A DNA stretch of 64,000 bases from CAVQJU01 sp963755195 (GTDB taxonomy: Bacteria > Acidobacteriota > Vicinamibacteria > Vicinamibacterales > CAVVIG01). Both the position numbers and the translations under genes were made by a program. Under the pieces are notes generated by a model. That model was not told the DNA's origin. It saw nothing but the letters and a program-made list of their open reading frames with translations, and made no database searches. Of the stretch, positions 35,601 through 44,055 are shown piece after piece (position 1 is the first letter of the stretch; every line of letters starts with the position of its first letter). The stretch is taken from contig CAVWIZ010000002.1 in NCBI GenBank assembly GCA_963755195.1, positions 124,001 to 188,000 of the forward strand. Direction: 5' to 3'.

Positions 35601-35903
35601 GGGCTGAGGGACTGGGGACTAGGGACTAGGGGCAAGAGGAAACGCAACCACGAAGGCACGAAGGCACGAAGGCACGAAGAACGCTGTTACAAAGAGGTAA
35701 TCATCCCATTGACAAAACCAGTAGGAACCGGGCTAATCAGCTACTGCCAGTAGCTCTTTCCGCGGCGTAATGAAACTTTGTCGTATCCGTCACCCGCGGT
35801 TGCTGCTGCGCTAGCGCTGGTGCGACAGCCGTCGCGAGCAGGCCCGCTTCGTGCGTCCTTCGTGTTCTTCGTGTCTTCGTGGTTAACGATGTGCATCAGC
35901 TGT
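35601..35903. repeat. Intergenic repeats: GGGACTA, GGCACGAA and an inverted CTTCGTG set
   Basis: No gene is seen between the convergent NHL and MFS genes. GGGACTAG-type units are at 35601-35637. Four GGCACGAA units are at 35651-35682. The inverted CGTGTTCTTCGTGTCTTCGTGG set is at 35857-35882, so the tract can fold back over about 200 bases. Between them, 35690-35800 is the only AT-richer stretch in the region. Confidence 0.6.
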
Positions 35904-37112
35904 TCACCTTTCCAGGTTCGGCAGAAACCAGGTGAGGAGTCCGATCAGCGGGAGAAATGCGCAAATCTGGTAGACGAACTCGATGCTGGTCGAATCGGCC
36001 AGCCAACCAAGTGCGGCCGCGCCGAGGCCTCCCATGCCGAATGCGACGCCAAAGAACAGCCCCGAGATCATCCCGACCCGTCCGGGGACCAGTTCCTGCG
36101 CGTAGACCACGATGGCCGAGAAGGCGGACGCCAGGATCATGCCGATCACGATCGTCAGCATGCGGGTCCAGAAGAGGTTCACGTGCGGCAGCAGGATGGT
36201 GAACGGAAAGACGCCGAGGATGGATATCCAGATGACCAGTTTTCGGCCGAAGCGGTCGCCGATCGGACCGCCGAGAATCGTCCCGGCCGCGACCGCGCCG
36301 AGGAAGATGAAGAGCTCGATCTGCGCGTGTCGCACTGAGACGTGAAACCTGCTGATCAAGTAGAACGTGTAGTAGCTGCTGAGGCTGGCCAGATAGAAAT
36401 ACTTGGAGAAAATGAGCGCGACGAGCACGGCGATCGCCAGCAGGATTCGCTGCTGCGACAAGCCGGGGCGCGCCGCCCTGGTCTGCACCTCCTGCGCCGT
36501 GTGTGAGGCCGGCGTCAACGTTGCCGATGTGGTCAGTGTCGACAGCGGCCGGCTCACCTGATACCACCCGCCGATTTTCCAGAGCACCGCCATCGCGATC
36601 AGGGCGACGATCGAGCACCACGCGATGCTCAGCTGGCCGCGCGGCAGCACCAGAAACGCCGCCAGCAGCGGGCCGAGCGACGAGCCGACGTTGCCGCCCA
36701 CTTGAAACAGCGATTGCGCCATGCCGTGGCGTCCACCCGACGCCAGGCGTGCGACGCGCGACGACTCGGGATGAAAGACGGCTGAACCCACGCCGACCAT
36801 GCCGGCGGCGACGAGCAGCGACGACAACCGGCCCGCCACGGCGAGCAGCAACAGTCCCACCAGGGAAAATCCCATGCCGGCCACGAGCGAGTACGGCGTG
36901 TGGTGGCGGTCGGTGTAGAGACCGACGAGCGGCTGGAGGAGCGAGGCGGTGAGCATCAGCGTCAGGGTCATCAGGCCCACTTGCGCGAAGCTCAAGTGGT
37001 AGGACGACTTGAGGATCGGATAGATCGCCGGGAGGAGCGACTGGATCGTGTCGTTCAGCAGGTGGGAGAAGCTGATGGCAAACAGAACCGGGAACACCGC
37101 GCGTCGGGACAT
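35904..37112 (-). CDS. fsr: MFS transporter, fosmidomycin resistance family
   Basis: A 12-helix MFS protein of the Fsr type (402 residues, frame intact). ATG 37112 gives MSRRAVFPVLFAISFSHLLNDTIQSLLPAIYPILKSSYHLSFAQVGLMTLTLMLTASLLQPLVGLYTDRH, with the H-LLNDTIQSLLPAIYP signature of Fsr. FHPESSRVARLASGGRHGMAQSLFQVGGNVGSSLGPLLAA, a second family mark, follows, then GDRFGRKLVIWISILGVFPFTILLPH. Exports fosmidomycin in E. coli, but homologues in other species may move other compounds. The downstream repeat tract may end its transcript. Confidence 0.88.
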   Translation of the reverse strand: MSRRAVFPVLFAISFSHLLNDTIQSLLPAIYPILKSSYHLSFAQVGLMTLTLMLTASLLQPLVGLYTDRHHTPYSLVAGMGFSLVGLLLLAVAGRLSSLLVAAGMVGVGSAVFHPESSRVARLASGGRHGMAQSLFQVGGNVGSSLGPLLAAFLVLPRGQLSIAWCSIVALIAMAVLWKIGGWYQVSRPLSTLTTSATLTPASHTAQEVQTRAARPGLSQQRILLAIAVLVALIFSKYFYLASLSSYYTFYLISRFHVSVRHAQIELFIFLGAVAAGTILGGPIGDRFGRKLVIWISILGVFPFTILLPHVNLFWTRMLTIVIGMILASAFSAIVVYAQELVPGRVGMISGLFFGVAFGMGGLGAAALGWLADSTSIEFVYQICAFLPLIGLLTWFLPNLER

Positions 37113-37121
37113 TCCTTGACT

Positions 37122-37340
37122 TTACCAGCCCAGCCGCACCGCGTACCAGAGCCCGCCGCAGATCAACGCGCCAACACTGACGAGCGACGTCACGCTCGTG
37201 GCCAGATACGGGTAAATCATGAGCGCCAGGCCGGCAATCAGGTGAGGCATTCGAGATTGTTTCTTGCCGTACACGAACAGGACGAAGCCGATCCCGCCGG
37301 GGATGAGCGACAGGAAGATCCACGTCGGGTCGAGGTTCAT
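37122..37340 (-). CDS. Small membrane protein, 72 residues
   Basis: MNLDPTWIFLSLIPGGIGFVLFVYGKKQSRMPHLIAGLALMIYPYLATSVTSLVSVGALICGGLWYAVRLGW is a two- or three-helix membrane protein beginning at ATG 37340. It lies between the carboxylesterase and fsr on the same strand with short gaps, so it is likely co-transcribed. No enzyme motif is seen. It resembles small amino-acid transport-type membrane proteins, but I cannot assign it. Confidence 0.7.
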   Translation of the reverse strand: MNLDPTWIFLSLIPGGIGFVLFVYGKKQSRMPHLIAGLALMIYPYLATSVTSLVSVGALICGGLWYAVRLGW

Positions 37341-37352
37341 CGACTCGAGTGG

Positions 37353-38957
37353 CTATTTCGCGGGTTGCTGCTTCGCATAGAGCGCGTCGTACAGGTCCCA
37401 CCTGGCCGTGTCGAGCGCGCCTTCGGCGTGCTGGGTGCCGCCGAGAATCATCGCGCGACCGGTGGCTTTGTCGCGATAGGCAGGCCACATCACCAGGCCC
37501 TTGCCGTTCGGATTCCCCGCTCGCGCAAAATTCACCCAGTACGACGACACGATGTCGGCGAGTTTGCGGTCGGCCGCCGATGCGGAGGTGAGCTCCGGCG
37601 AGCTCCCGTCGGGGAATACGCGGACCGCCTTCAGGTTGTTGAAGACGTACGGGATCTCGGCCGTGTGGGTGGCGCGAAGGTTGGGCTTGCCGGGTTCGAC
37701 CGGGGGCTCGTGCGTGAAGTAATAGAGGTACGCCTGCTTGCCGAGCCTGGCCTGGGCCTGGGCGTACAGACGCATGTGCCACGCCATCTCGTCGCGAAAC
37801 GCGGCCTCCGACGAGCGGGCGGCTTCCGCGTCCGAACCGGCCGGATAGAGCTTCAAGTACGCATCCGACAGATCGCCCCAGCGGCCGCGAACGCGGTTGG
37901 CCCACTGCTCGGCCGTCGGGCCACGGAGAACGAACGAGCCCTCGTCCCTGTTCGACCCGACGAGCACATCCACGGCGTTCTGACGGCCCGCGGCAAATGT
38001 GAGGGACAGGTCCTCGGGAATCGCCCAGCCGTCCACAATCATCCCGGCGCCACGCAGGCCTTTCGTGATGTCCTCGGTGGACTTCGCGCGCAACTCGGCG
38101 AGCGGCAGGGCCGCCATCGGCGACGCCCCCCGGCCTGTGCCCGGCCCTTCAGCCGACGCACGCGAGCGCATCGGCCCCATGCTCAGCCCCATCCACGCGC
38201 CGCTTTCCGAAATGGCGCGCCGGAACAGTCCTTTCGCGAGCGGCGATCCCACCAGGCCGGCCGAGATCGCCGCACCCGCCGACTCGCCGAAGATCGTCAC
38301 GTTGGCCGGATCGCCGCCGAAGGCCGCGATGTTCTTCTTCACCCAGGTCAGCGCCGCCAACGAGTCCAGGACGCCCTGGTTGCCCGAGGCGTTGTGGCCC
38401 GACTCCTTCGTCAATTCGGGATGTGAAAAGAATCCAAAGGGGCCGAGGCGATAGTTGAACGTGACGAGGACCACGCCTTTTCGGGCGAGCGCCTCGCCGT
38501 CGTTGTGACGGCTTGACCCCGCGCCTTCGGTGTACGCGCCCCCGAAGATCCACACCATCACCGGGCGCCGTTCGGACGCGCGTGTCGCCGCGGTCCACAC
38601 GTTGAGGTAGAGACAGTCTTCGTCGGCTCGCGGCGAGTCGGGCATATCCACCGAGACGTTCAGGCGTCCCTCGCCTTTGGGCTGCGCGCACACGGGGCCG
38701 AACGTATCGGCCGAGTGGACGCCTTCCCAGCGCGCCACGGGCTGCGGGGCCTTCCATCGCAGCGGGCCCACGGGCGGCGTCCCGAACGGGATGCCCCTGA
38801 ACACTCGCACGCCGTCGGGCGAGTTCACCGCCGGCGCGATCAAGCCCGCATCTGTTCGCACCGGATCGGTAGCTGCTGCAGGCAGAACGACGATCGCGGC
38901 AACTGCGAAGGGCCGCGCATGTGAACGCGAATCGTTTCCCCAACCCCTAACCTCCAA
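37353..38957 (-). CDS. Type B carboxylesterase/lipase
   Basis: A secreted carboxylesterase. Matches: GVRVFRGIPFGTPPVGPLRWKAPQPVARWEGVHSADTFGPVCAQP, EDCLYLNVWTAATRASERRPVMVWIFGGAYTEGAGS (oxyanion hole), VTIFGESAGAAISAGLVGSPLAKGLFRRAISESGA (catalytic Ser in GESAG), GSNRDEGSFVLRG, and the His in LRATHTAEIPYVFNN. The first 20 residues are unclear: TTG 38957 lies in the CCCCTAG repeat. A start near 38943 with one frame change would give a neat signal peptide (KRFAFTCAALAVAAIVVLPAAA). The rest is intact at about 515 residues. Confidence 0.85.
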   Translation of the reverse strand: MEVRGWGNDSRSHARPFAVAAIVVLPAAATDPVRTDAGLIAPAVNSPDGVRVFRGIPFGTPPVGPLRWKAPQPVARWEGVHSADTFGPVCAQPKGEGRLNVSVDMPDSPRADEDCLYLNVWTAATRASERRPVMVWIFGGAYTEGAGSSRHNDGEALARKGVVLVTFNYRLGPFGFFSHPELTKESGHNASGNQGVLDSLAALTWVKKNIAAFGGDPANVTIFGESAGAAISAGLVGSPLAKGLFRRAISESGAWMGLSMGPMRSRASAEGPGTGRGASPMAALPLAELRAKSTEDITKGLRGAGMIVDGWAIPEDLSLTFAAGRQNAVDVLVGSNRDEGSFVLRGPTAEQWANRVRGRWGDLSDAYLKLYPAGSDAEAARSSEAAFRDEMAWHMRLYAQAQARLGKQAYLYYFTHEPPVEPGKPNLRATHTAEIPYVFNNLKAVRVFPDGSSPELTSASAADRKLADIVSSYWVNFARAGNPNGKGLVMWPAYRDKATGRAMILGGTQHAEGALDTARWDLYDALYAKQQPAK

Positions 38958-39022
38958 CCCCTAGCCCCTAGTCCCTAGCCCCTAGCTCAGCCTAGCCCCT
39001 AGTCCCTAGTCCCAGTCCCTTA
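38942..39022. repeat. CCCCTAG/TCCCTAG heptamer repeats
   Basis: Ten or more 7-base units (CCCCTAA, CCCCTAG, CCCTAGT, CCCTAGC) precede the PQQ dehydrogenase leader and reach into the 5' end of the divergent carboxylesterase gene. Confidence 0.75.
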
Positions 39023-39069
39023 CATGTAGTTAAGCTATAGTCTACGGCACTCCACGGAGGAGAGACGCG

Positions 39070-40824
39070 ATGAAGCACATGTTCCGGCTGCGAAGCGGCG
39101 TTGGCGTTCTGGCTGTGGCGCTCATCGGCGTCTCTGCCGTTGCTGTCGGCCGGGGGCAGGCGCCAGCCCGCAGGTTCGTGCCCGTCACCGACGCGATGCT
39201 GCAGAAGCCCGCTCCCGGCGACTGGCTGAGTTGGCGGCGGACGCCCGACGGCTGGGGTTTCAGCCCGCTCAACCAGATTACCCGCGCCAACGTCTCGCAG
39301 TTGAAGATGGTGTGGACGCGCGGGCTCATCGGACCGGGGAATCAGGAGGGCACACCGCTCGTCCACGACGGCGTGATGATCATCCCGAACCCGGGCGACA
39401 ACATCATCGCGGTCGAGGCCACCACCGGCGACCTGCTGTGGGAATACAAACGCAAGCTGCCCGAGGGCGTGCGGCCCAAGACGAGCCGCACGGTCGCGAT
39501 GTGGGGCAACCTGATCATCAATTCGAGCTCCGACAACATGATGTACGCGCTCGACGCGCAGACCGGCGCGCTTGTCTGGGAAACCAAGGTGCTCGACGCC
39601 AACAAGCGCGCACCGACGAGCGGCGGGCCGATCATCGCGAAAGGCAAAGTCATCACCGGCCGCCAGTGCCAGCCCGACGCCGGCCGCGACTCCTGCGTCG
39701 TCACGGCGCATGACGCCCAGACCGGCAAGGAGCTGTGGCGCTTCCACACGATTCCGGGTCCCGGCGAGCCGGGCTACGAATCGTGGGGCGATGTGCCGAT
39801 GGAGCAGCGATGGCATGTCGGCACCTGGATGGTGCCGAGCTACGACCCCGAGCTGAACCTGATCTACGTCGGTACGTCGGTGACGATTCCGGCGCCGAAG
39901 TTCACCCTGGGCGGCAACGAGAAGCAGCACCTCTATCACAACTGCACGCTGGCGATAAACGCCGACACCGGGAAAATCAGTTGGTACTACCAGCACGTCG
40001 TCGATCACTGGGATCTCGACCATCCATTCGAACGAATACTCGTGGACACGGTGGTTTCGCCCAGAGCGAGTGACGTGCGGTGGATCAACCCCAGAGTCCG
40101 GGCGGGGGAGCGGCGCAAGGTGATCACCGGGATTCCCGGCAAGACCGGCGTCGTCTACACGCTCGACCGCCAGACCGGCGAGTTCCTGTGGGCGCGGCCG
40201 ACCGTCATGCAGAACGTGATCAGCAACATCGATGGCGCCACGGGCAAGGTGATCGTCAATCCCGAGGTGCTCTTCACGAAGATCAACGAAGAGAAGTTCG
40301 TCTGTCCCGGCAGCAGCGGCGGCAAGAACTGGCCGGCCGGCGCCTACAGCCCGTTGACCAACGCCATGTACATGCCGATGCAGAACATGTGCATGACCGC
40401 GACCACGACAGTCGATACGCGCGACCCGTCGAAGGTGTACGGCATCAACATGAAGCAGGAATTCGCGATCGGCGCCGACAAAGTCGGCACCGTGTGGTCG
40501 ATCTCGGCCGAGACCGGCCAGACGCTGTGGAAGCACGAGCAGCGCGCGGGCATGCTCTCGCTGGTCGCGACCGGCGGCGGGCTCGTGTTCGGCGGCGATT
40601 CGAACGGCCGGTTCAAGGCCCTCGACGACAAGACCGGCGCCGTGCTGTGGGAAGCCATCGTCGGGTCGCCGGCCAGCGGCTATCCGATCAGCTTTTCCGC
40701 CGGCGGCAAGCAATACGTGGCGGCCATTGTCGGGCCGTCGCTCGAGGCGAGTTCCACTCGAGGGCTGACGCCGGAGCTGAAGACCGGCAACGGGCCCAAT
40801 ATTTTCGTGTTCGCGCTGCCCTAG
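39070..40824 (+). CDS. PQQ-dependent alcohol dehydrogenase with lanthanide-type Asp
   Basis: An eight-bladed quinoprotein, 584 residues, frame intact. ATG 39070 follows GGAGGAGAG; the signal is MKHMFRLRSGVGVLAVALIGVSAVAVGRGQ. Tryptophan-docking units recur: DNIIAVEATTGDLLWEYKRKL, NMMYALDAQTGALVWETKV and GRFKALDDKTGAVLWEAIVG. VVDHWDLDHPFERILVD holds the catalytic Asp (WD) with a second Asp two residues on. This is the signature of lanthanide-dependent enzymes such as XoxF and PedH, where Ca-dependent ones have Ala, Ser or Thr. The expected adjacent Cys pair of methanol dehydrogenases is not seen, so the substrate may be another alcohol. Confidence 0.85.
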   Translation: MKHMFRLRSGVGVLAVALIGVSAVAVGRGQAPARRFVPVTDAMLQKPAPGDWLSWRRTPDGWGFSPLNQITRANVSQLKMVWTRGLIGPGNQEGTPLVHDGVMIIPNPGDNIIAVEATTGDLLWEYKRKLPEGVRPKTSRTVAMWGNLIINSSSDNMMYALDAQTGALVWETKVLDANKRAPTSGGPIIAKGKVITGRQCQPDAGRDSCVVTAHDAQTGKELWRFHTIPGPGEPGYESWGDVPMEQRWHVGTWMVPSYDPELNLIYVGTSVTIPAPKFTLGGNEKQHLYHNCTLAINADTGKISWYYQHVVDHWDLDHPFERILVDTVVSPRASDVRWINPRVRAGERRKVITGIPGKTGVVYTLDRQTGEFLWARPTVMQNVISNIDGATGKVIVNPEVLFTKINEEKFVCPGSSGGKNWPAGAYSPLTNAMYMPMQNMCMTATTTVDTRDPSKVYGINMKQEFAIGADKVGTVWSISAETGQTLWKHEQRAGMLSLVATGGGLVFGGDSNGRFKALDDKTGAVLWEAIVGSPASGYPISFSAGGKQYVAAIVGPSLEASSTRGLTPELKTGNGPNIFVFALP

Positions 40825-40880
40825 AAGACTGTAGCGCGCGATGGCGGCCCTGAATGGGCCGCCCTGCTGGAGGAGTCTCG

Positions 40881-42191
40881 ATGCGGAAGGCGAACCTCTT
40901 CGGTTTCGCGTTGATCGGCGCCGTCGCTCTGTCCTTCGGCGTGGGCCGGGCACAACAGCCGCCGCCCGGCGCCCGTCAGTATCCGTACCCGCCCGTGCGC
41001 GACCAGCGCGGGGCGATTCCGGCGGGCCCGAGAGTCGGGCCCTGGAACAGCCCGGCGCTTGGCGACGGCCCGTTCCCGTTCGACAGCTACGAACAGCGGG
41101 GACTTCGCGCGGTGGTCGTCACCAAAGGGCTGTCGCACCCGTGGAGCCTCGCGTTCCTGCCGGACGGGAGCCTCCTGATCACGGAGCGGCAGGGACGCCT
41201 GCGCATCGTGCGCGACGGCAAGCTCGACCCGACACCCGTCGCCGGCACACCGGCTGTCGTCGCGCTCGGCACGATGGCCGGCCTGATGGACATCGCGCTT
41301 CACCCGAACTTCGCGCAGAACAAATGGATCTTCATCTCGTACCACAAGCCGATGGGCACGGCGAAGGGCGTGGACGGCCGCGACTCGCCGCTCGCCAGCA
41401 ACTCGATTCTTCGCGCCACGTGGGACGGCAAGGCGCTGACCGACGTCCGCGACATCTTTGTCGCCGACGATGTGGATATGGAGGCGTCGCGGATCACGTT
41501 CGGCCCGGACGGCATGTTGTACATGGGGATCGGCGGGCCGGGCACCGGATCGAAGATCAGCATGGACCGGGCGCAGGGCACGAACGACCTCGCGGGCAAG
41601 ATACTCAGAATGAAGGATGACGGCAGCGTTCCGCCGGACAACCCGTTCGTGGGAAAGGCCGGCTACAAGCCGTACATCTTCTCGCTCGGCCACCGCGTCC
41701 AGCTCGGACTGGCTTTCAATCCCTATACGAGCGAGCTCTGGGAAAACGAGAACGGTCCAAACGGCGGCGACGAGCTGAATATCGTTCGCGCCGGCAGGAA
41801 CTACGGCTGGCCCATCGTCAGCTACGGCCGCGACTACAACGGACCGCGATTCAGCCCGACGCTCGCGGGCATGGAAGACCCGATCGTCTATTGGGTGCCG
41901 TCGATCGCGACCTCGGGCCTGGCGTTCTACACCGGCGACAAGTTCCCGGGTTGGAAGCGGAACGTGTTTGTGGGCGGCATGCGCGAAGGCGAGATCGCGC
42001 GCAGCGGGCAACTGCAGCGCATTGTCTTCAACGACAAGTGGGAGGAGATGCGCCGCGAGCCGCTGCTGCGCGAGTTGCACCAGCGCATCCGCGACGTGCG
42101 GCAGGGCCCGGACGGACTGCTGTACCTGCTGACCGAGGAAGATCAGGCCGCGCTCCTGCGGATCGAACCCGTGCCCGGAGAGACGCGCTAG
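40881..42191 (+). CDS. PQQ-dependent soluble aldose (sugar) dehydrogenase
   Basis: A secreted six-bladed glucose/sorbosone dehydrogenase-like enzyme. ATG 40881 follows GGAGGAG; the signal is MRKANLFGFALIGAVALSFGVGRAQQ. The family regions are GLSHPWSLAFLPDGSLLITERQGRLRIVRDG, MDIALHPNFAQNKWIFISYHKP, ASRITFGPDGMLYMGIGGPG, ILRMKDDGSVPPDNPFVGKAGYKPYIFSLGHRVQLGLAFNPYTSELWENENGPNGGDELNIVRAGRNYGWP and PSIATSGLAFYTGDKFPGWKRNVFVGGMREGEI. The conserved His in LGHR and the NGPNGGDELN calcium site are present. Frame intact. It follows the alcohol dehydrogenase by 56 bases. Confidence 0.9.
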   Translation: MRKANLFGFALIGAVALSFGVGRAQQPPPGARQYPYPPVRDQRGAIPAGPRVGPWNSPALGDGPFPFDSYEQRGLRAVVVTKGLSHPWSLAFLPDGSLLITERQGRLRIVRDGKLDPTPVAGTPAVVALGTMAGLMDIALHPNFAQNKWIFISYHKPMGTAKGVDGRDSPLASNSILRATWDGKALTDVRDIFVADDVDMEASRITFGPDGMLYMGIGGPGTGSKISMDRAQGTNDLAGKILRMKDDGSVPPDNPFVGKAGYKPYIFSLGHRVQLGLAFNPYTSELWENENGPNGGDELNIVRAGRNYGWPIVSYGRDYNGPRFSPTLAGMEDPIVYWVPSIATSGLAFYTGDKFPGWKRNVFVGGMREGEIARSGQLQRIVFNDKWEEMRREPLLRELHQRIRDVRQGPDGLLYLLTEEDQAALLRIEPVPGETR

Positions 42192-42234
42192 CGCGCTGTG
42201 AGGGAGTCGGGCGCAGGCGGTTGAAGAGTTCCTG

Positions 42235-42898
42235 ATGGACGATCAACTCATCGTGCCGACCGTCATTCGGAATCTCGATCTCGCCACGGTGCGCGAGCGG
42301 TTGATTCAGAAAAAGGGCTGGACGCCGGAATACGCGGACCGCATGGTCGAGGAATACCGCGAGTATCTGGCGCTCTTCTATTTCCATCCGGGCGAAGAGC
42401 TCGTTCCACCGACGCAGGATCTGGATGACGTGTGGCACGAGCACATTCTCGACACCCAGCGATACTCGGCAGACTGTCGGAAGGTGTTCGGCCGGTTCAT
42501 TCATCATGTGCCGGGCCTCGAACACGGAACCGACCGTCATACCGAAGGTCTGCAGCGAACCCGCCGCCATTGGTGGCAGCGGTTCGGTCGCGATCGTCGC
42601 CACGCGCTGTCGTTCCGCCGGAACGAGAGCGGCGGCTTCGACACGGTGATCCTCGGCAGCTCCTGCACGTCGTACATGCCGCCGGCACACGAGCACTCGA
42701 GCTTTTTCGACGGGTGGTTCTCCGGTGGGCACAGCGGCGGCGCCGGCGGAGGCGCGGAGTTTGACGGCCACTGCCACGGCGGCGATATGGCGACAGCGGC
42801 GGAGGTGGCGACGCCAGCGGAGGGGAGATGGCGGCGGAGGCGGCGATGGCGGCGGCGGTGGCGATGGCGGCGGCGGATGCGGCGGTGGTGGCGATTGA
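42235..42898 (+). CDS. Glycine-rich domain (GRDP-like) protein
   Basis: ATG 42235 gives MDDQLIVPTVIRNLDLATVRERLIQKKGWTPEYADRMVEEYREYLALFYFHPGEELVPPTQDLDDVWHEHILDTQRYSADCRKVFGRFIHHVPG. This matches the GRDP-like N-terminal domain with the LDDVWHEHILDTQRYSADC core. The C-terminal half turns Gly-rich (GWFSGGHSGGAGGGAEFDGHC). Two frame changes after 42790 restore a long Gly/Asp tail ending at TGA 42896-42898. The stop overlaps the channel start, so translation is probably coupled. Function unknown; the domain is typical of bacterial proteins annotated glycine-rich. Confidence 0.72.
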
Positions 42899-44055
42899 GC
42901 GAGCCGCCCGTACTGATTGCGGGCAGCGGGCACCTGGGCGATCGCCTCGAGCTGCTGCTGCGCACGACGCGTTCCGTCATCCGCGTTGAGCCCGTCCATC
43001 CCGGTCCGCTCGGGAACGTTCGAACGCGCGCTCGAGCGTGCGTCGATCGCAACCGCCGCGTCGATCTATGTCGTCGATGACGGGACGCCACGAACATCCA
43101 GTTCGTGCTCGCCGCGCTGAAACTCCGGCCGGACATCTCCATCACGATGGCGCTCTCGAACGAGCGCCTCGCGCCGCACGTCCAGCAGCTCCATCCGAAC
43201 CTGGTCGTCGTCAATCCCTGGGAAGCCGTCGCCCCCGACATCGTCAAGGCGCTCAAAGAGCCGGCCTCCACCGCTGCCGCCAGCCCGGCCGCTCTGCCGA
43301 TCGTCCAGGCGCCGTACCGCACATGGATTCGCGAGAATCGCGTGCTGCTGTCGCTCGCGGCGGCGTTTCTGTCGCTGATGGCCGGCGCGACGGCCTTCTT
43401 TCACACGAGCGAACGGCTCGATTGGATGACGGCCCTCTACTTCGTCGTCACGATGGCGACGACGACCGGGTTCGGCGACATCAGCCTGCGCGACTCGAGC
43501 GTCGCGGCCAAAGTCGCGGGCATGCTGACGATGCTCTCGTCGATCGCGTTCGTGTCGATCTTCTTCTCGCTGCTGATCGATCGCATCGTTGCGCGGCGAA
43601 CGGAGAACCTGCTCGGACATCGCCGCCACGCCCTCGACGGTCACGTCGTCGTCTGCGGACTGGGGCGCGTCGGCTATCACCTCGTCGAGCGGCTTCGCGC
43701 CGAAGCGTATCCTGTGCTCGTGGTCGAGAAGGACGCCGGCAATCGGTTTCTGCCCGCGGTTCGCGAGCTTGGGATTCCTGTCATGATCGCCGACGCGACG
43801 GTTTCGAGAACGCTGCTCGACGCCGCGGTCGACAGGGCGTCGGCGGTGGCCTCGATCGTGGGCGACGACCTCGTCAACCTCGAGGTCGGCCTGAACGCGC
43901 GCGCGATCCATCCGCGCATTCGCGTCATCCTGCGCATCTTCGACCGCGACACCGCCGAGGAGCTGCGTCGGCGCATCAACATCCACTACGCCATCAGCAC
44001 ATCGGCGATCGCGGCGCGGGCGATGCTGGAGCGGGGCGCTCAACGGTCTGTATGA
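42895..44055 (+). CDS. Potassium channel with NAD-binding domains on both sides of the pore
   Basis: TTG 42895 gives LSEPPVLIAGSGHLGDRLELLLRTTRSV, a Rossmann GSGHLG nucleotide loop (first TrkA-N domain), with breaks near 43005 and 43080. TNIQFVLAALKLRPDISITMALSNERLAPHVQQLHPNLVVVNPWEAVAPD completes it. A two-helix pore follows: LLSLAAAFLSLMAGATAFFHTSE, the TTTGFGDI selectivity filter and AGMLTMLSSIAFVSIFFSLLID. A second TrkA-N domain is GHVVVCGLGRVGYHLVERLRAEAYPVLVVEKD. The domain layout resembles Kch/TrkA two-RCK channels but with one RCK on each side of the pore. It overlaps its neighbours at both ends. Confidence 0.8.
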
